Notes: a model not told the origin generated them from the letters alone. A stretch of 15,569 bases of DNA from Vallitaleaceae bacterium (GCA_027858555.1 JAQICP010000511.1:1-15569), one strand, 5' to 3'. Shown: positions 7,344-14,649, counted from the first letter of the stretch. Translations and numbers: made by a program.

Positions 7344-9779
7344 TTAAAGAGTTTTTTCAAATCTGAGTTTCCCTTCAACTAAGTCAACAACTACTGTATC
7401 GTCTGATTTAAAATCTCCGTCAAGTATTCTATTGGCTAGTTGGTCTTCTACCTGAGACTGAATCGTTCTCCTAAGGGGTCTAGCACCATATGTTTCATCA
7501 AATCCTTCTTCAGCTAAGAACACCTTAGCCTCATCGCTGATTGTAATTCGTATACCAATATTCTTGTGCATTCTGTCAGCTAATTGACCAAACATAATAT
7601 TCACTATTTTAATGATATGCTCTTTGGTTAGTGCATGAAACACAATAACTTCATCAATTCGATTTAAGAACTCTGGTCTAAATAACTTTTTAACCTCATC
7701 CATGACACCTTTTTTCATATCTGTGTAACTGGTTTTTTCATCAACCATTGAAGCAAATCCTAATTTTTTAGGTGAAATGATATTTCTAGCACCAGCATTA
7801 GACGTCATTATAATCACAGTGTTCTTTAAATCAATTCTTCGACCTTGAGCATCTGTGTTATGACCATCATCCAACACTTGAAGCAATGTATTAAATACAT
7901 CGGGATGAGCTTTTTCTACTTCATCAAATAAAAGCACAGAATATGGCTTTCGACGAATTTTTTCGCTAAGTTGACCACCTTCATCATAGCCCACATAACC
8001 TGGCGGTGAACCAATCAGTTTAGATACACTATGCTTTTCCATGTACTCTGACATATCCACACGTATGAGTGCTGATGCATCTCCAAAAAGTGTTTCAGCA
8101 AGTACCTTGGATAGTTCTGTTTTACCGACGCCTGTTGGTCCAAGGAATAAGAACGACCCAATTGGCCTATCTGGATCCTTAAGCCCTACACGGCCCCTTC
8201 TAATAGCTTTTGAGATGGCAACAACCGCCTCATCTTGCCCGACTACGCGTTCATGCAAGACCTTCTCTAAAGATCTTAATCGTTCACCATCTTCTTCTGT
8301 TAGTTTTGATATGGGAATACCTGTCCAACCTGAAACAATGGCAGCAATCTCTTCAACATCCACCATTTGATTAACCATCTTTTGTTTTGTTTCCCATTCT
8401 GTCATCGCTTCTAAAAGTTCAGCCTTAACTTCAGCTTCCATAACTTTTATATCACCTGCTTTTTCATAGGCCTCTGATTTTATTGCTTCTAATTTCTCAG
8501 ATTCTAGTACCTCTAATCGAGCTTCCATCTCCTTAATACTTGCAGGCGCTACGAAAGCACTAAGTCTTACTTTTGATGACGCTTCATCTATAACATCAAT
8601 TGCTTTATCAGGTAAAAATCGATCCGATATATACCGATTGGATAATTTGACCGCGTCTACAATAGCTGCGTCTGTTATGGTCACACTATGATGTATTTCA
8701 TACATCTCTTTTAAACCACGTAATATGTCAATTGCTTCTTCTTCAGAAGGTTCATTGACAACAACTGGTTGGAACCTTCGTTCTAAAGCAGGATCTTTTT
8801 CAATATATTTTCTGTATTCATCATGGGTGGTTGCTCCAATAAGCTGAATTTCACCTCTAGATAAAGATGGTTTTAATATATTGGAAGCATCCAGGGTCCC
8901 TTCAGCAGAACCAGCGCCAACTATTGTATGTAATTCATCAATAAATAGTATGACATTACCCGACTCATGGACTTCAGCAATCGCCTTTTTAATTCGCTCC
9001 TCAAATTCTCCTCGGTATTTGGAACCCGCAACCATGGCAGATAAATCAAGGGCTACAATTCTTTTACCTCTGAGTGTCTCTGGAATATTAGATGCCACAA
9101 TTTTCTGTGCAAGTCCTTCAGCTATAGCAGTCTTACCGACGCCAGGCTCACCTACAAGACATGGGTTGTTTTTAGTTCTTCTAGATAGAATCTGTATGAC
9201 TCTTTCTATCTCTTTGTCTCTACCGATAATCGGATCAAACTTACCTTCTTTGGCCATAACAGTCAGGTCTCTTGAGTATTGATCAAGGGTTGGCGTCCCT
9301 GATGCGTTTTGGTTTTTATTCCTACCGCCAATCTTTGATATGGCTTGATCCTTTCCAAAGGCTTGATATATTTCTTTATACATCTTCTGTCTTGATCCAC
9401 CAAGCAATTCTATCAGTTTAGAGGCCATACAGTCCGTATCCTTAAGAATGGCTATTAGTATATGTTCCGTTCCAATTTCTTTACTTGCAAGTGTATCCGC
9501 CTCATTGGCGCTTTGCTCTAGAATACGCTCGACCCTCGGTGTGAATCCTCTGTTATCTTTAGCCATAACGTTTTTTGACACTAAATATTCTTTGATTTTA
9601 TCATAAACATTATCGTATTCTACACCATTTTGATTCAAAATTATAGTTGCTAAACCATCTTCTATTTTAAGTAATCCAAGTAAAAGATGTTCTGTCCCTA
9701 CATAATTATGTCCCAGTTCCTCAGCAACTATTTTAGAATTATTAATTGCTTTTTGTGCGCTTTCTGTAAATCTTCCCAT
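7344..9779 (-). CDS. clpC: ATP-dependent Clp protease ATP-binding subunit ClpC
   Basis: ClpC is the AAA+ unfoldase that feeds substrates, including arginine-phosphorylated proteins, to ClpP. It has 811 residues, the usual length. Seen in order: a double Clp-N domain (1-140), AAA-1 with Walker A 'GEPGVGKT' (210-217) and Walker B 'VILFIDE' (276-282), a middle coiled-coil domain of the ClpC type (about 410-480), AAA-2 with Walker A 'GPTGVGKT' (547-554) and Walker B 'VLLFDE' (615-620), and sensor-2 'GARPLRR' (765-771). The middle domain separates it from ClpA and, by its shortness, from ClpB. The ATG has GGAGG nine bases upstream. It follows mcsB after 88 bases and is probably co-transcribed with mcsA-mcsB. 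No convincing terminator follows it. Confidence 0.97.
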   Translation of the reverse strand: MGRFTESAQKAINNSKIVAEELGHNYVGTEHLLLGLLKIEDGLATIILNQNGVEYDNVYDKIKEYLVSKNVMAKDNRGFTPRVERILEQSANEADTLASKEIGTEHILIAILKDTDCMASKLIELLGGSRQKMYKEIYQAFGKDQAISKIGGRNKNQNASGTPTLDQYSRDLTVMAKEGKFDPIIGRDKEIERVIQILSRRTKNNPCLVGEPGVGKTAIAEGLAQKIVASNIPETLRGKRIVALDLSAMVAGSKYRGEFEERIKKAIAEVHESGNVILFIDELHTIVGAGSAEGTLDASNILKPSLSRGEIQLIGATTHDEYRKYIEKDPALERRFQPVVVNEPSEEEAIDILRGLKEMYEIHHSVTITDAAIVDAVKLSNRYISDRFLPDKAIDVIDEASSKVRLSAFVAPASIKEMEARLEVLESEKLEAIKSEAYEKAGDIKVMEAEVKAELLEAMTEWETKQKMVNQMVDVEEIAAIVSGWTGIPISKLTEEDGERLRSLEKVLHERVVGQDEAVVAISKAIRRGRVGLKDPDRPIGSFLFLGPTGVGKTELSKVLAETLFGDASALIRVDMSEYMEKHSVSKLIGSPPGYVGYDEGGQLSEKIRRKPYSVLLFDEVEKAHPDVFNTLLQVLDDGHNTDAQGRRIDLKNTVIIMTSNAGARNIISPKKLGFASMVDEKTSYTDMKKGVMDEVKKLFRPEFLNRIDEVIVFHALTKEHIIKIVNIMFGQLADRMHKNIGIRITISDEAKVFLAEEGFDETYGARPLRRTIQSQVEDQLANRILDGDFKSDDTVVVDLVEGKLRFEKTL

Positions 9780-9816
9780 TAGTTAGTACCTCCACTTCTG
9801 TCTTTACATATCTGTC

Positions 9817-9838
9817 ATGCCAATCATCCAAATGGCAT
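9817..9838 (-). other. Short inverted repeat between mcsB and clpC
   Basis: ATGCCA and TGGCAT flank ten bases in the 88-base mcsB-clpC gap. No T run follows, so it is not a terminator; it could be an operator or an mRNA processing stem. The call rests only on the six-base arms. Confidence 0.3.
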
Positions 9839-9867
9839 CCGCATGTATTTTATAATACAAATACAGC

Positions 9868-10911
9868 CTACTCTATTAGATCTGGCAAATTTTCTCGTAT
9901 AAATGTTGCTCTTGCGATATCCCTATCTTCAATGTTAAGCTCTTTATGTTGTAATTTCTGTAGATTGGCTGGCTGTATGCAAGTCATCAAATCAAATATA
10001 TTGATTTTCTTTTCTTCAGCCGTTTTGATGATGCCAAGCTCTAAGCCTAATTTGATATCTGAAAGCAAGGTCATCGCTTCCTTTGATGGTAAAATCCGAA
10101 CATGCTTTAGTATACCATAAGACCTGTAAACTGCATCCTCAAATTCTAATCTTTTTTCATCAATTAATTTGTTACGAACAACTAATTCTTGTTCAATAAT
10201 CTGTTTAGTCACCGATGTCAAATTATCAATAATTTCTTCATCAGTCACGCCAAGGGTAATCTGATTAGATATCTGAAACAGACTACCTTGAGCATCGGAG
10301 CCTTCCCCATGCATCCCTCTAACAGTTAGTCCGAACTTACCTATGGCATCCAGCAAAAACCTAAGTTTACCTGTGGTTTCAAGCGCTGGTAGATGAATCA
10401 TATATGATGCTCGCATGCCGGTACCTACATTAGTAGGACAGGCAGTCAAGTAACCTAAACTCGGATCAAAAGCCACATCCAGTTTCTCTTCAAGTAAATC
10501 ATCAACATGATAGGCATTTGCTAAGGCTGTATATAGATTCATGCCAATTTCCATGGATTGAATTCGAATATGATCTTCTTCATTAATCATAATACTTAAA
10601 CTCTCATCTTTTGATAAAATCAAAGCAGAAGGTATCTTATCTCGAATGAAAATCGGACTTATGATATGGCGCTCCATCATAGCAATCTTATCAATTTGAC
10701 TAATGTTTTGCATATCTATTTTTTCAAACAATGAAACTGCATGGTCACTGGCAGAAGCTATAGCATCACTAATAATATCAATGACTTTTATGCTATCATC
10801 ATCAGATAATTTACTGGGAAAATTATACTTTCTAAGATTCCTAGCCAAACGAATTCTGCTTGAGATGATGATACCATGATATGTTTCGTTTTCTTTCTCA
10901 TACCATTTCAT
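9868..10911 (-). CDS. mcsB: Protein-arginine kinase McsB
   Basis: McsB phosphorylates arginines on damaged proteins, marking them for ClpC-ClpP, and inactivates CtsR where that repressor exists. The 347 residues show the phosphagen-kinase fold: nucleotide-binding 'SSRIRLARN' (17-25), 'NEEDHIR' (110-116), catalytic-loop Cys158 in 'LTACPTNVGTGMRAS' (155-169) and 'RGMHGEGS' (198-205). The C-terminal 'RDIARA' (330-335) matches the RDxxRA allosteric phospho-arginine site of McsB. This and the missing N-terminal domain separate it from true arginine or creatine kinases. Its ATG directly abuts the mcsA stop (TAGATG), so translation is probably coupled. Confidence 0.96.
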   Translation of the reverse strand: MKWYEKENETYHGIIISSRIRLARNLRKYNFPSKLSDDDSIKVIDIISDAIASASDHAVSLFEKIDMQNISQIDKIAMMERHIISPIFIRDKIPSALILSKDESLSIMINEEDHIRIQSMEIGMNLYTALANAYHVDDLLEEKLDVAFDPSLGYLTACPTNVGTGMRASYMIHLPALETTGKLRFLLDAIGKFGLTVRGMHGEGSDAQGSLFQISNQITLGVTDEEIIDNLTSVTKQIIEQELVVRNKLIDEKRLEFEDAVYRSYGILKHVRILPSKEAMTLLSDIKLGLELGIIKTAEEKKINIFDLMTCIQPANLQKLQHKELNIEDRDIARATFIRENLPDLIE

Positions 10912-11415
10912 CTAATCACCTACTATTCTTTCGGATTTCTGGACCGCTTTAATTTCGTCTCTAAGTATAGCTGCTTGTTCATAGTTTTCCACTTCAATAG
11001 CTTCCTGTAATGCTATTTTCAAATTATTGATTTGATTGATCTTAAGTAATTCTGCATTATATTTGATAGGTCGTTTGCCTGTATGTCTTGTACTGCCATG
11101 GATTTGCTTAAATATGGGACTAAGGTATCCCTCAAATACATAGTAGCAATTGGAACAACCTATTTTAGAGTTTTTTCTAAATTCATCTATTGTCATGCCA
11201 CAATTATTACACTTGATTTGATCTTTTGAATGAGGTTTCTTTTGATTGAAAACACCACCCATAAATTGTTCAAATGGATTGTTTTGAATCATATAAGCTT
11301 CATTTTCATTGGCACATGTCTCACATAAATACACCTTCACCTGCTTACCATCAATCTGTTGACTGATAACCATAGTGGCTGGTCTTTGTCTGCAATGATC
11401 ACATAACATAAGCAT
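10912..11415 (-). CDS. mcsA: McsA, zinc-binding activator of McsB
   Basis: McsA is the partner that activates the McsB kinase. In 167 residues it has four CxxC pairs ('CDHC', 'CETC', 'CNNC', 'CSNC') forming two zinc-binding units, and a C-terminal UVR motif ('ALQEAIEVENYEQAAILRDE', about 136-155). The start at 11415 has GAGGAG seven bases upstream; Met3 is an alternative. It is the first gene of mcsA-mcsB-clpC, with its own promoter. ctsR, which usually comes just before it, is not there. Confidence 0.94.
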   Translation of the reverse strand: MLMLCDHCRQRPATMVISQQIDGKQVKVYLCETCANENEAYMIQNNPFEQFMGGVFNQKKPHSKDQIKCNNCGMTIDEFRKNSKIGCSNCYYVFEGYLSPIFKQIHGSTRHTGKRPIKYNAELLKINQINNLKIALQEAIEVENYEQAAILRDEIKAVQKSERIVGD

Positions 11416-11441
11416 GCTCCTCTCTAACTATTACTAAATAT

Positions 11442-11470
11442 ATTATACCATATGCTAATCCGACAACCAA
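11442..11470 (-). promoter_or_regulatory. Promoter of mcsA-mcsB-clpC
   Basis: The minus strand has a perfect -10 TATAAT (11447-11442) and a -35 TTGGTT (11470-11465) with a 17-base spacer. I find no CtsR operator (tandem GGTCAAA-like heptads) around it. The weak -35 would allow activation or a low basal level. Confidence 0.7.
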
Positions 11471-11515
11471 AGCAACTTTAACTATTAATCAAGAAAGTGT
11501 ACTTCCAGTACGCGT

Positions 11516-11550
11516 CTTATCCGCTCATATTTCTTTCAATATAGGATAAG
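11516..11550 (-). other. Inverted repeat upstream of the mcsA promoter
   Basis: CTTATCC and GGATAAG are seven-base arms, with a nested ATATT/AATAT stem. It lies between the TlpA-gene terminator and the mcsA promoter. It may be a backup terminator stem or an operator; it has no T tract of its own. Confidence 0.3.
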
Positions 11551-11583
11551 AAAACCCCCACTTGCAAAAACACAAGTAAGGGC
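11551..11583 (-). terminator. Rho-independent terminator of the ccdA-tlpA unit
   Basis: On the minus strand CCCTTACTTG pairs with CAAGTGGGGG (two G-U pairs, loop of 8), followed by TTTTCTT. It lies about 20 bases after the TlpA-like stop. Confidence 0.8.
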
Positions 11584-11603
11584 ATTCAATTTGGTCCAAA
11601 TTA

Positions 11604-12302
11604 TCACTTTTTGCTATAATCTGTCATAATCTGTTCTAGCATTGTATAATCCATCATGCCACCAATATACCCCAAAAAGTTCTGGTCTTCGTCAAATACA
11701 AACGTTGTAGGGAATCCTTGTATGGCACCATAATATTCAGCTGTCTTGCTTTTATCCGTGTCAAAAGCTAGTTGCATGGTATAGCCGTTCTCATTGTACC
11801 AATCGACCACACCTTGCATATCAATGCTTTCTGTTTCTAATGCATCAACTATAACGATGGTCGCTTTGTCACTATAATTATCAGTGAATTTTTGAAAATC
11901 AGGCATTTCTTGCATGCAGTAAGTACACCAAGTGCCAAAGAAGTTAACAAAAAGCATTTTGCCTTCATAATCTGCAAAGTCAACTATGCCATCTCTACCA
12001 TCAGGTAATCCTTCTGGTAAAATTAATACAGGTCCATCAGAACTTGATGTTGCTTGTTCACTTGTCGGATCACTAGTCTGATCACTAGAGGTTTGATTTT
12101 CTGATGTGTCCCCAGTTACATCATTGGTCCCTGAGGTTGAATCAACTGACGTCGAATCAATAGTCTGATCATCATCTGTCCCATTACCGGATGTATTATC
12201 ACTATTTGCATCTAACTTATTTATGTCATCTTTAACTCCACACCCGATTAAAATTGTACTCATTAGAATGAGCATCATACCAATTGCCATGTATTTTTTC
12301 AT
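11604..12302 (-). CDS. TlpA-like thioredoxin-fold lipoprotein
   Basis: This is a membrane-anchored extracytoplasmic thiol-disulfide oxidoreductase. A lipoprotein signal peptide ends in the lipobox 'ILIG-C21'. Residues 25-90 are a low-complexity Ser/Thr/Asp linker. A TlpA/ResA-type thioredoxin domain follows, with active site 'WCTYC' (C126/C129) and cis-proline Pro198 in 'GFPTTF'. The start has GGAGG six bases upstream. It follows the CcdA-like gene by 39 bases in the same direction. The simplest reading is that CcdA passes reducing electrons across the membrane to keep C126/C129 reduced; the final substrate (cytochrome c apoproteins, other disulfides or peroxides) cannot be told from this window. 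No cytochrome maturation gene is adjacent. Confidence 0.92.
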   Translation of the reverse strand: MKKYMAIGMMLILMSTILIGCGVKDDINKLDANSDNTSGNGTDDDQTIDSTSVDSTSGTNDVTGDTSENQTSSDQTSDPTSEQATSSSDGPVLILPEGLPDGRDGIVDFADYEGKMLFVNFFGTWCTYCMQEMPDFQKFTDNYSDKATIVIVDALETESIDMQGVVDWYNENGYTMQLAFDTDKSKTAEYYGAIQGFPTTFVFDEDQNFLGYIGGMMDYTMLEQIMTDYSKK

Positions 12303-12341
12303 ATTGTACCTCCACTTGAATCTTCAATTATCAATTAGGCG

Positions 12342-13028
12342 TTATACCGCTAGCCAAGTTAGTTTATTCAAAATCAATAAAACACCCATGCCAATCATAA
12401 TCACACCTGATATTTTTTTAATTACGCCAAAATACTTATATACTTTATTCACTTTGCTGACAAACACACCCACCATAAGAGCTGATAATAAAAATACAAT
12501 AGCAAAACCTGCAGAGTACGCTAGCATAAGACCGCCTGCTCGCATATAATTTGCTTCAAAGCTGGCTATCATTAATATTGAGGCAATGATTGGTCCGTTG
12601 CAAGGTGTCCACCCAAAACTAAAGGTAATACCAAGGACAAAGGATTTTATAAAACTCGGAGAATATGATTTGAATTGTACTTTTCTCTCTTTTTCTACAA
12701 ACAACCACCTGATACCTAATATAAAGTATAGACCGAATAATATCATCAATCCCCCACCTATATACCTAAACACATTACTGTATCCCGATATAACCGTGGT
12801 GAGTGATCTAAATCCAAATCCTAATAATACATTAAGCAAGGTTATGCCTAGAACAAAACCTAACGCATTAATCATTAGTTTTCGATTAATCTTCTTTTTA
12901 TCAAAATTAGTTACCGCATCCCCTGCCAAGTATCCGAAATAAACAGGTAAGAGTGGCAATATGCAAGGTGTAAAAAACGATAGAAGTCCATAACCAAATG
13001 CAATAATGTATGTTAAATTAGCACCCAT
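12342..13028 (-). CDS. ccdA: CcdA-like membrane thiol-disulfide transporter
   Basis: CcdA (DsbD-beta family) moves reducing equivalents from cytoplasmic thioredoxin to extracytoplasmic thioredoxin-fold proteins. The 228 residues form about six membrane helices. The two redox cysteines sit in matched contexts, 'FFTPCILPLLP' (C22) and 'GWTPCNGPI' (C143), as the family requires. The start at 13028 has a modest purine-rich site (GTGGGTG). It is the first gene of the ccdA-tlpA unit and has a near-consensus promoter. An IS200-type element lies just upstream but does not interrupt that promoter. Confidence 0.93.
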   Translation of the reverse strand: MGANLTYIIAFGYGLLSFFTPCILPLLPVYFGYLAGDAVTNFDKKKINRKLMINALGFVLGITLLNVLLGFGFRSLTTVISGYSNVFRYIGGGLMILFGLYFILGIRWLFVEKERKVQFKSYSPSFIKSFVLGITFSFGWTPCNGPIIASILMIASFEANYMRAGGLMLAYSAGFAIVFLLSALMVGVFVSKVNKVYKYFGVIKKISGVIMIGMGVLLILNKLTWLAV

Positions 13029-13049
13029 GTTTCACCCACTTTTTTCTTT

Positions 13050-13078
13050 ATTATAATATACAGATATATCAATGTAAA
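13050..13078 (-). promoter_or_regulatory. Promoter of ccdA-tlpA
   Basis: The minus strand has -35 TTTACA (13078-13073), a 17-base spacer and -10 TATAAT (13055-13050). It lies between the right end of the insertion sequence and ccdA. Confidence 0.8.
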
Positions 13079-13141
13079 GTATATCCTTAACATTTGTAAT
13101 ACAATAACATAAACACATGGCAAAATGATGTCAAAATCAGG

Positions 13142-13259
13142 ACCACCCGTCTAACGGGTGGTTTGCTCTAGCCCTATAAGGGCCTGTTACTAGCTTGCGT
13201 CTTAAGACGCTTTGAATCGGCTGCCAACCGCATTTATTCTCAGGCTACCCCTAAAGGGG
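13142..13259 (-). other. Hairpin-rich right end of the insertion sequence
   Basis: Four stems lie in about 120 bases: ACCACCCGT/ACGGGTGGT (13142-13162), GCCCT/AGGGC (13171-13183), the palindrome GCGTCTTAAGACGC (13197-13210) and CCCC/GGGG (13248-13259). The first is the likely transposase-recognised end. The others go beyond what IS200 transposition is known to need. Together they would form a folded 3' untranslated region on the tnpA transcript. Confidence 0.7.
13221..13234 (+). repeat. Inner inverted repeat of the insertion sequence, right copy
   Basis: CTGCCAACCGCATT on the plus strand is the exact reverse complement of 13755-13768 near the left end. It lies in an unpaired linker between two right-end hairpins, so in the tnpA transcript it would be free to pair. 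Confidence 0.85.
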
Positions 13260-13266
13260 CTTCTTT

Positions 13267-13737
13267 CTATTTGCCCTTTTTCACAGGCTCACCCGTAAAC
13301 GGGTCTATGTACTCTTTTAAACTGATTTGATCTGATGCAATATCTTCTTGCAATTGGTTTTTTATATATTCTTGTATTGCCTTCTTATTTCTCCCAACCG
13401 TATCTACATAATATCCTTTACACCAGAATTGACGATTTCCATATTTGTATTTTAAATTGGCATGCCTGTCAAATATCATTAGTGAGCTTTTTCCTTTTAG
13501 GTACCCCATAAATGATGATACACTTATTTTTGGCGGTATGCTTACTAACATATGAATATGATCTGAACATGCATTTGCTTCTAGTATTTCAACACCTTTA
13601 TGGTCACATAACTTTCGTAATATTTGTCCAAGATCTACTTTTATCTTCCCATATATCACTTGTCTTCTATACTTTGGTGCAAACACTATATGGTATTTGC
13701 AATTCCATTTGCTGTGTGCTAAACTTTGTGTGTTCAT
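13267..13737 (-). CDS. tnpA: IS200/IS605-type Y1 transposase TnpA
   Basis: This is a single-strand HUH transposase that cleaves and joins hairpin ends through a tyrosine-DNA bond. The 156 residues are full length for the family. Key parts are present: the N-terminal 'KWNCKYHIVFAPKYRR' (10-25), the metal-binding HxH in 'DHIHML' (H60, H62), and the catalytic tyrosine in 'AIQEYIKNQ' (Tyr124). Nothing is missing, so it could be active. The ATG at 13737 is preceded by GAGGAGG, but that site lies in the stem of a long 5' hairpin, so translation is expected to be low. No tnpB/orfB accompanies it. Confidence 0.95.
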   Translation of the reverse strand: MNTQSLAHSKWNCKYHIVFAPKYRRQVIYGKIKVDLGQILRKLCDHKGVEILEANACSDHIHMLVSIPPKISVSSFMGYLKGKSSLMIFDRHANLKYKYGNRQFWCKGYYVDTVGRNKKAIQEYIKNQLQEDIASDQISLKEYIDPFTGEPVKKGK

Positions 13738-13798
13738 ATAACCTCCTCTGTTTTAATGCGGTTGGCAGACCTGCATTAATCATAACAGATGAGGTTAT
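13738..13798 (-). promoter_or_regulatory. 5' UTR hairpin hiding the tnpA ribosome binding site
   Basis: 15-base arms (13738-13752 with 13784-13798, one mismatch) enclose a second stem, TTAATGC/GCATTAA (13753-13759 with 13773-13779). The Shine-Dalgarno GGAGG (13747-13743) is fully inside the outer stem, and the ATG begins right after it. Salmonella IS200 also represses tnpA with a ribosome-site-sequestering 5' stem-loop, so this has a precedent. Confidence 0.8.
13755..13768 (+). repeat. Inner inverted repeat of the insertion sequence, left copy
   Basis: AATGCGGTTGGCAG on the plus strand is the exact reverse complement of 13221-13234. In tnpA mRNA this copy forms the apical loop and the 3' strand of the inner stem of the 5' UTR hairpin. 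Confidence 0.85.
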
Positions 13799-13831
13799 TT
13801 TTTTACTACGCAAAGGTGGAACCTTTTTAGA

Positions 13832-13852
13832 ACCACAGGCATAGCCCGTGGT
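13832..13852 (-). other. Left-end hairpin of the insertion sequence
   Basis: On the minus strand ACCACGGGC and GCCTGTGGT pair around TAT with one G-U. It resembles the right-end hairpin in its ACCAC/GTGGT base, as expected if both are recognised by the same transposase. Confidence 0.7.
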
Positions 13853-13864
13853 ATTCATTAATAC

Positions 13865-13900
13865 CAAAAAAGGTACCTAATATGAACGATATTAGGTACC
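13865..13900 (-). terminator. Rho-independent terminator of thiT
   Basis: A perfect 12-base stem GGTACCTAATAT/ATATTAGGTACC with loop CGTTC is followed on the minus strand by six T. It lies about 15 bases after the thiT stop. The insertion sequence begins roughly 15-20 bases beyond it. Confidence 0.92.
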
Positions 13901-13914
13901 CCTTTAAACTATTG

Positions 13915-14586
13915 TTAACTTTTGAGTGCATTCTTCTTTATATACTTAAATAACAAAGCAAAAGGTGTTGCTAGTAATACTAATGTTATGACACCTTCTG
14001 TACCAATATAGGTACCATTATAGATTAATGAATACCATACAACGTTTTGAGAACCTGCATATTCTGCAAAAAACACAACACCAGAGATCGTATGTACTAG
14101 CAATCTCGCTATGATTGCCACTAAGTAGCCAACTTGTAAGCCATACTTCATACTTGAGAACAAACCTGATAGTCCAAGTACCCCGAAAGCTATTGGATAA
14201 TCCAATAATAATTGTACAGGATGTACCACATATGGTTGTATGATCAATTGTATGAGTCCATATGCAAAACCGCATATAACACCATAGCGAAGTCCATAGA
14301 TATAACCAATAGTCGTTATAGCTAACATACTAAGCGCTGTGACACTACCACCTTGTGGAAAAGAATAGATTGTAATTAACGATAATATGGTACCGATGGC
14401 AATTGCGACGCCTGAATAAGTAAGCGCTCTAACACCATTAGCAGCTCTGTTCTTTCTTGCCGTCATAAAAAATATGATACCAAGTAATGCGATTGCTACC
14501 ACCCAAGTGATGACTTGACCCAGTGTTGATGTGACAACAACTGAAATATCACCTTTACTGATTGCATCTGAAAATTCTTGAAACAT
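13915..14586 (-). CDS. thiT: ECF transporter thiamine-binding subunit ThiT
   Basis: ThiT is the substrate-binding S component that takes up thiamine with a shared ECF module (EcfA, EcfA', EcfT) encoded elsewhere. The 223 residues form about six membrane helices of ThiT type ('RALTYSGVAIAIGT', 'FPQGGSVT', 'HPVQLLLDYP' at 122-131), after one extra N-terminal hydrophobic helix (about 22-42). The TPP riboswitch upstream supports the substrate. The ATG at 14586 has GGAGG eight bases upstream, set apart by a T run. No ECF ATPase is nearby, as is common for stand-alone S components. Expression is expected to fall when thiamine pyrophosphate is plentiful. Confidence 0.93.
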   Translation of the reverse strand: MFQEFSDAISKGDISVVVTSTLGQVITWVVAIALLGIIFFMTARKNRAANGVRALTYSGVAIAIGTILSLITIYSFPQGGSVTALSMLAITTIGYIYGLRYGVICGFAYGLIQLIIQPYVVHPVQLLLDYPIAFGVLGLSGLFSSMKYGLQVGYLVAIIARLLVHTISGVVFFAEYAGSQNVVWYSLIYNGTYIGTEGVITLVLLATPFALLFKYIKKNALKS

Positions 14587-14594
14587 AAAAAAAT

Positions 14595-14615
14595 CCTCCT
14601 TTTTGTCTAGGGAGG
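14595..14615 (-). promoter_or_regulatory. Ribosome-site-sequestering stem of the riboswitch
   Basis: In the thiT leader CCTCC (14615-14611) can pair with the Shine-Dalgarno GGAGG (14599-14595). The T run after it also gives it some terminator character. The same CTCCCTAG (14614-14607) can instead pair with the 5' strand of the aptamer (14725-14717, CTAGGGGAG), which would free the ribosome site when ligand is absent. A separate AACACAA/TTGTGTT hairpin (14629-14647) lies between aptamer and stem. Confidence 0.6.
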
Positions 14616-14649
14616 TAAAGATGAACTGAACACAAATATCTTGTGTTAT

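Larger units (their letters stand above)
13130..13857 (-). mobile_element. IS200-type insertion sequence, apparently intact
   Basis: The element has one Y1 transposase gene, an imperfect left-end hairpin (13832-13852) and a perfect right-end hairpin (13142-13162). It has no terminal inverted repeats and no tnpB, as expected for single-strand IS200 transposition. The exact ends are estimated from the hairpins; cleavage sites cannot be fixed without an empty site. It lies between the thiT terminator and the ccdA promoter and damages neither. Confidence 0.85.

Noticed and set aside
7310..11511. Similar GTACT..AGTAC palindromes at 7310-7321 and 11499-11511 as a shared operator
   Set aside because: Spacers differ (2 and 3 bases), positions relative to the promoters differ, and five-base arms are common by chance.
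13142..13259. TnpB guide (omega) RNA
   Set aside because: There is no tnpB gene or remnant in or near the element.
13667..13867. 66-residue frame overlapping the left end of the insertion sequence
   Set aside because: It runs through the end hairpin and the leader hairpin of tnpA in another frame and has no family-like sequence; it is explained by the structured DNA.
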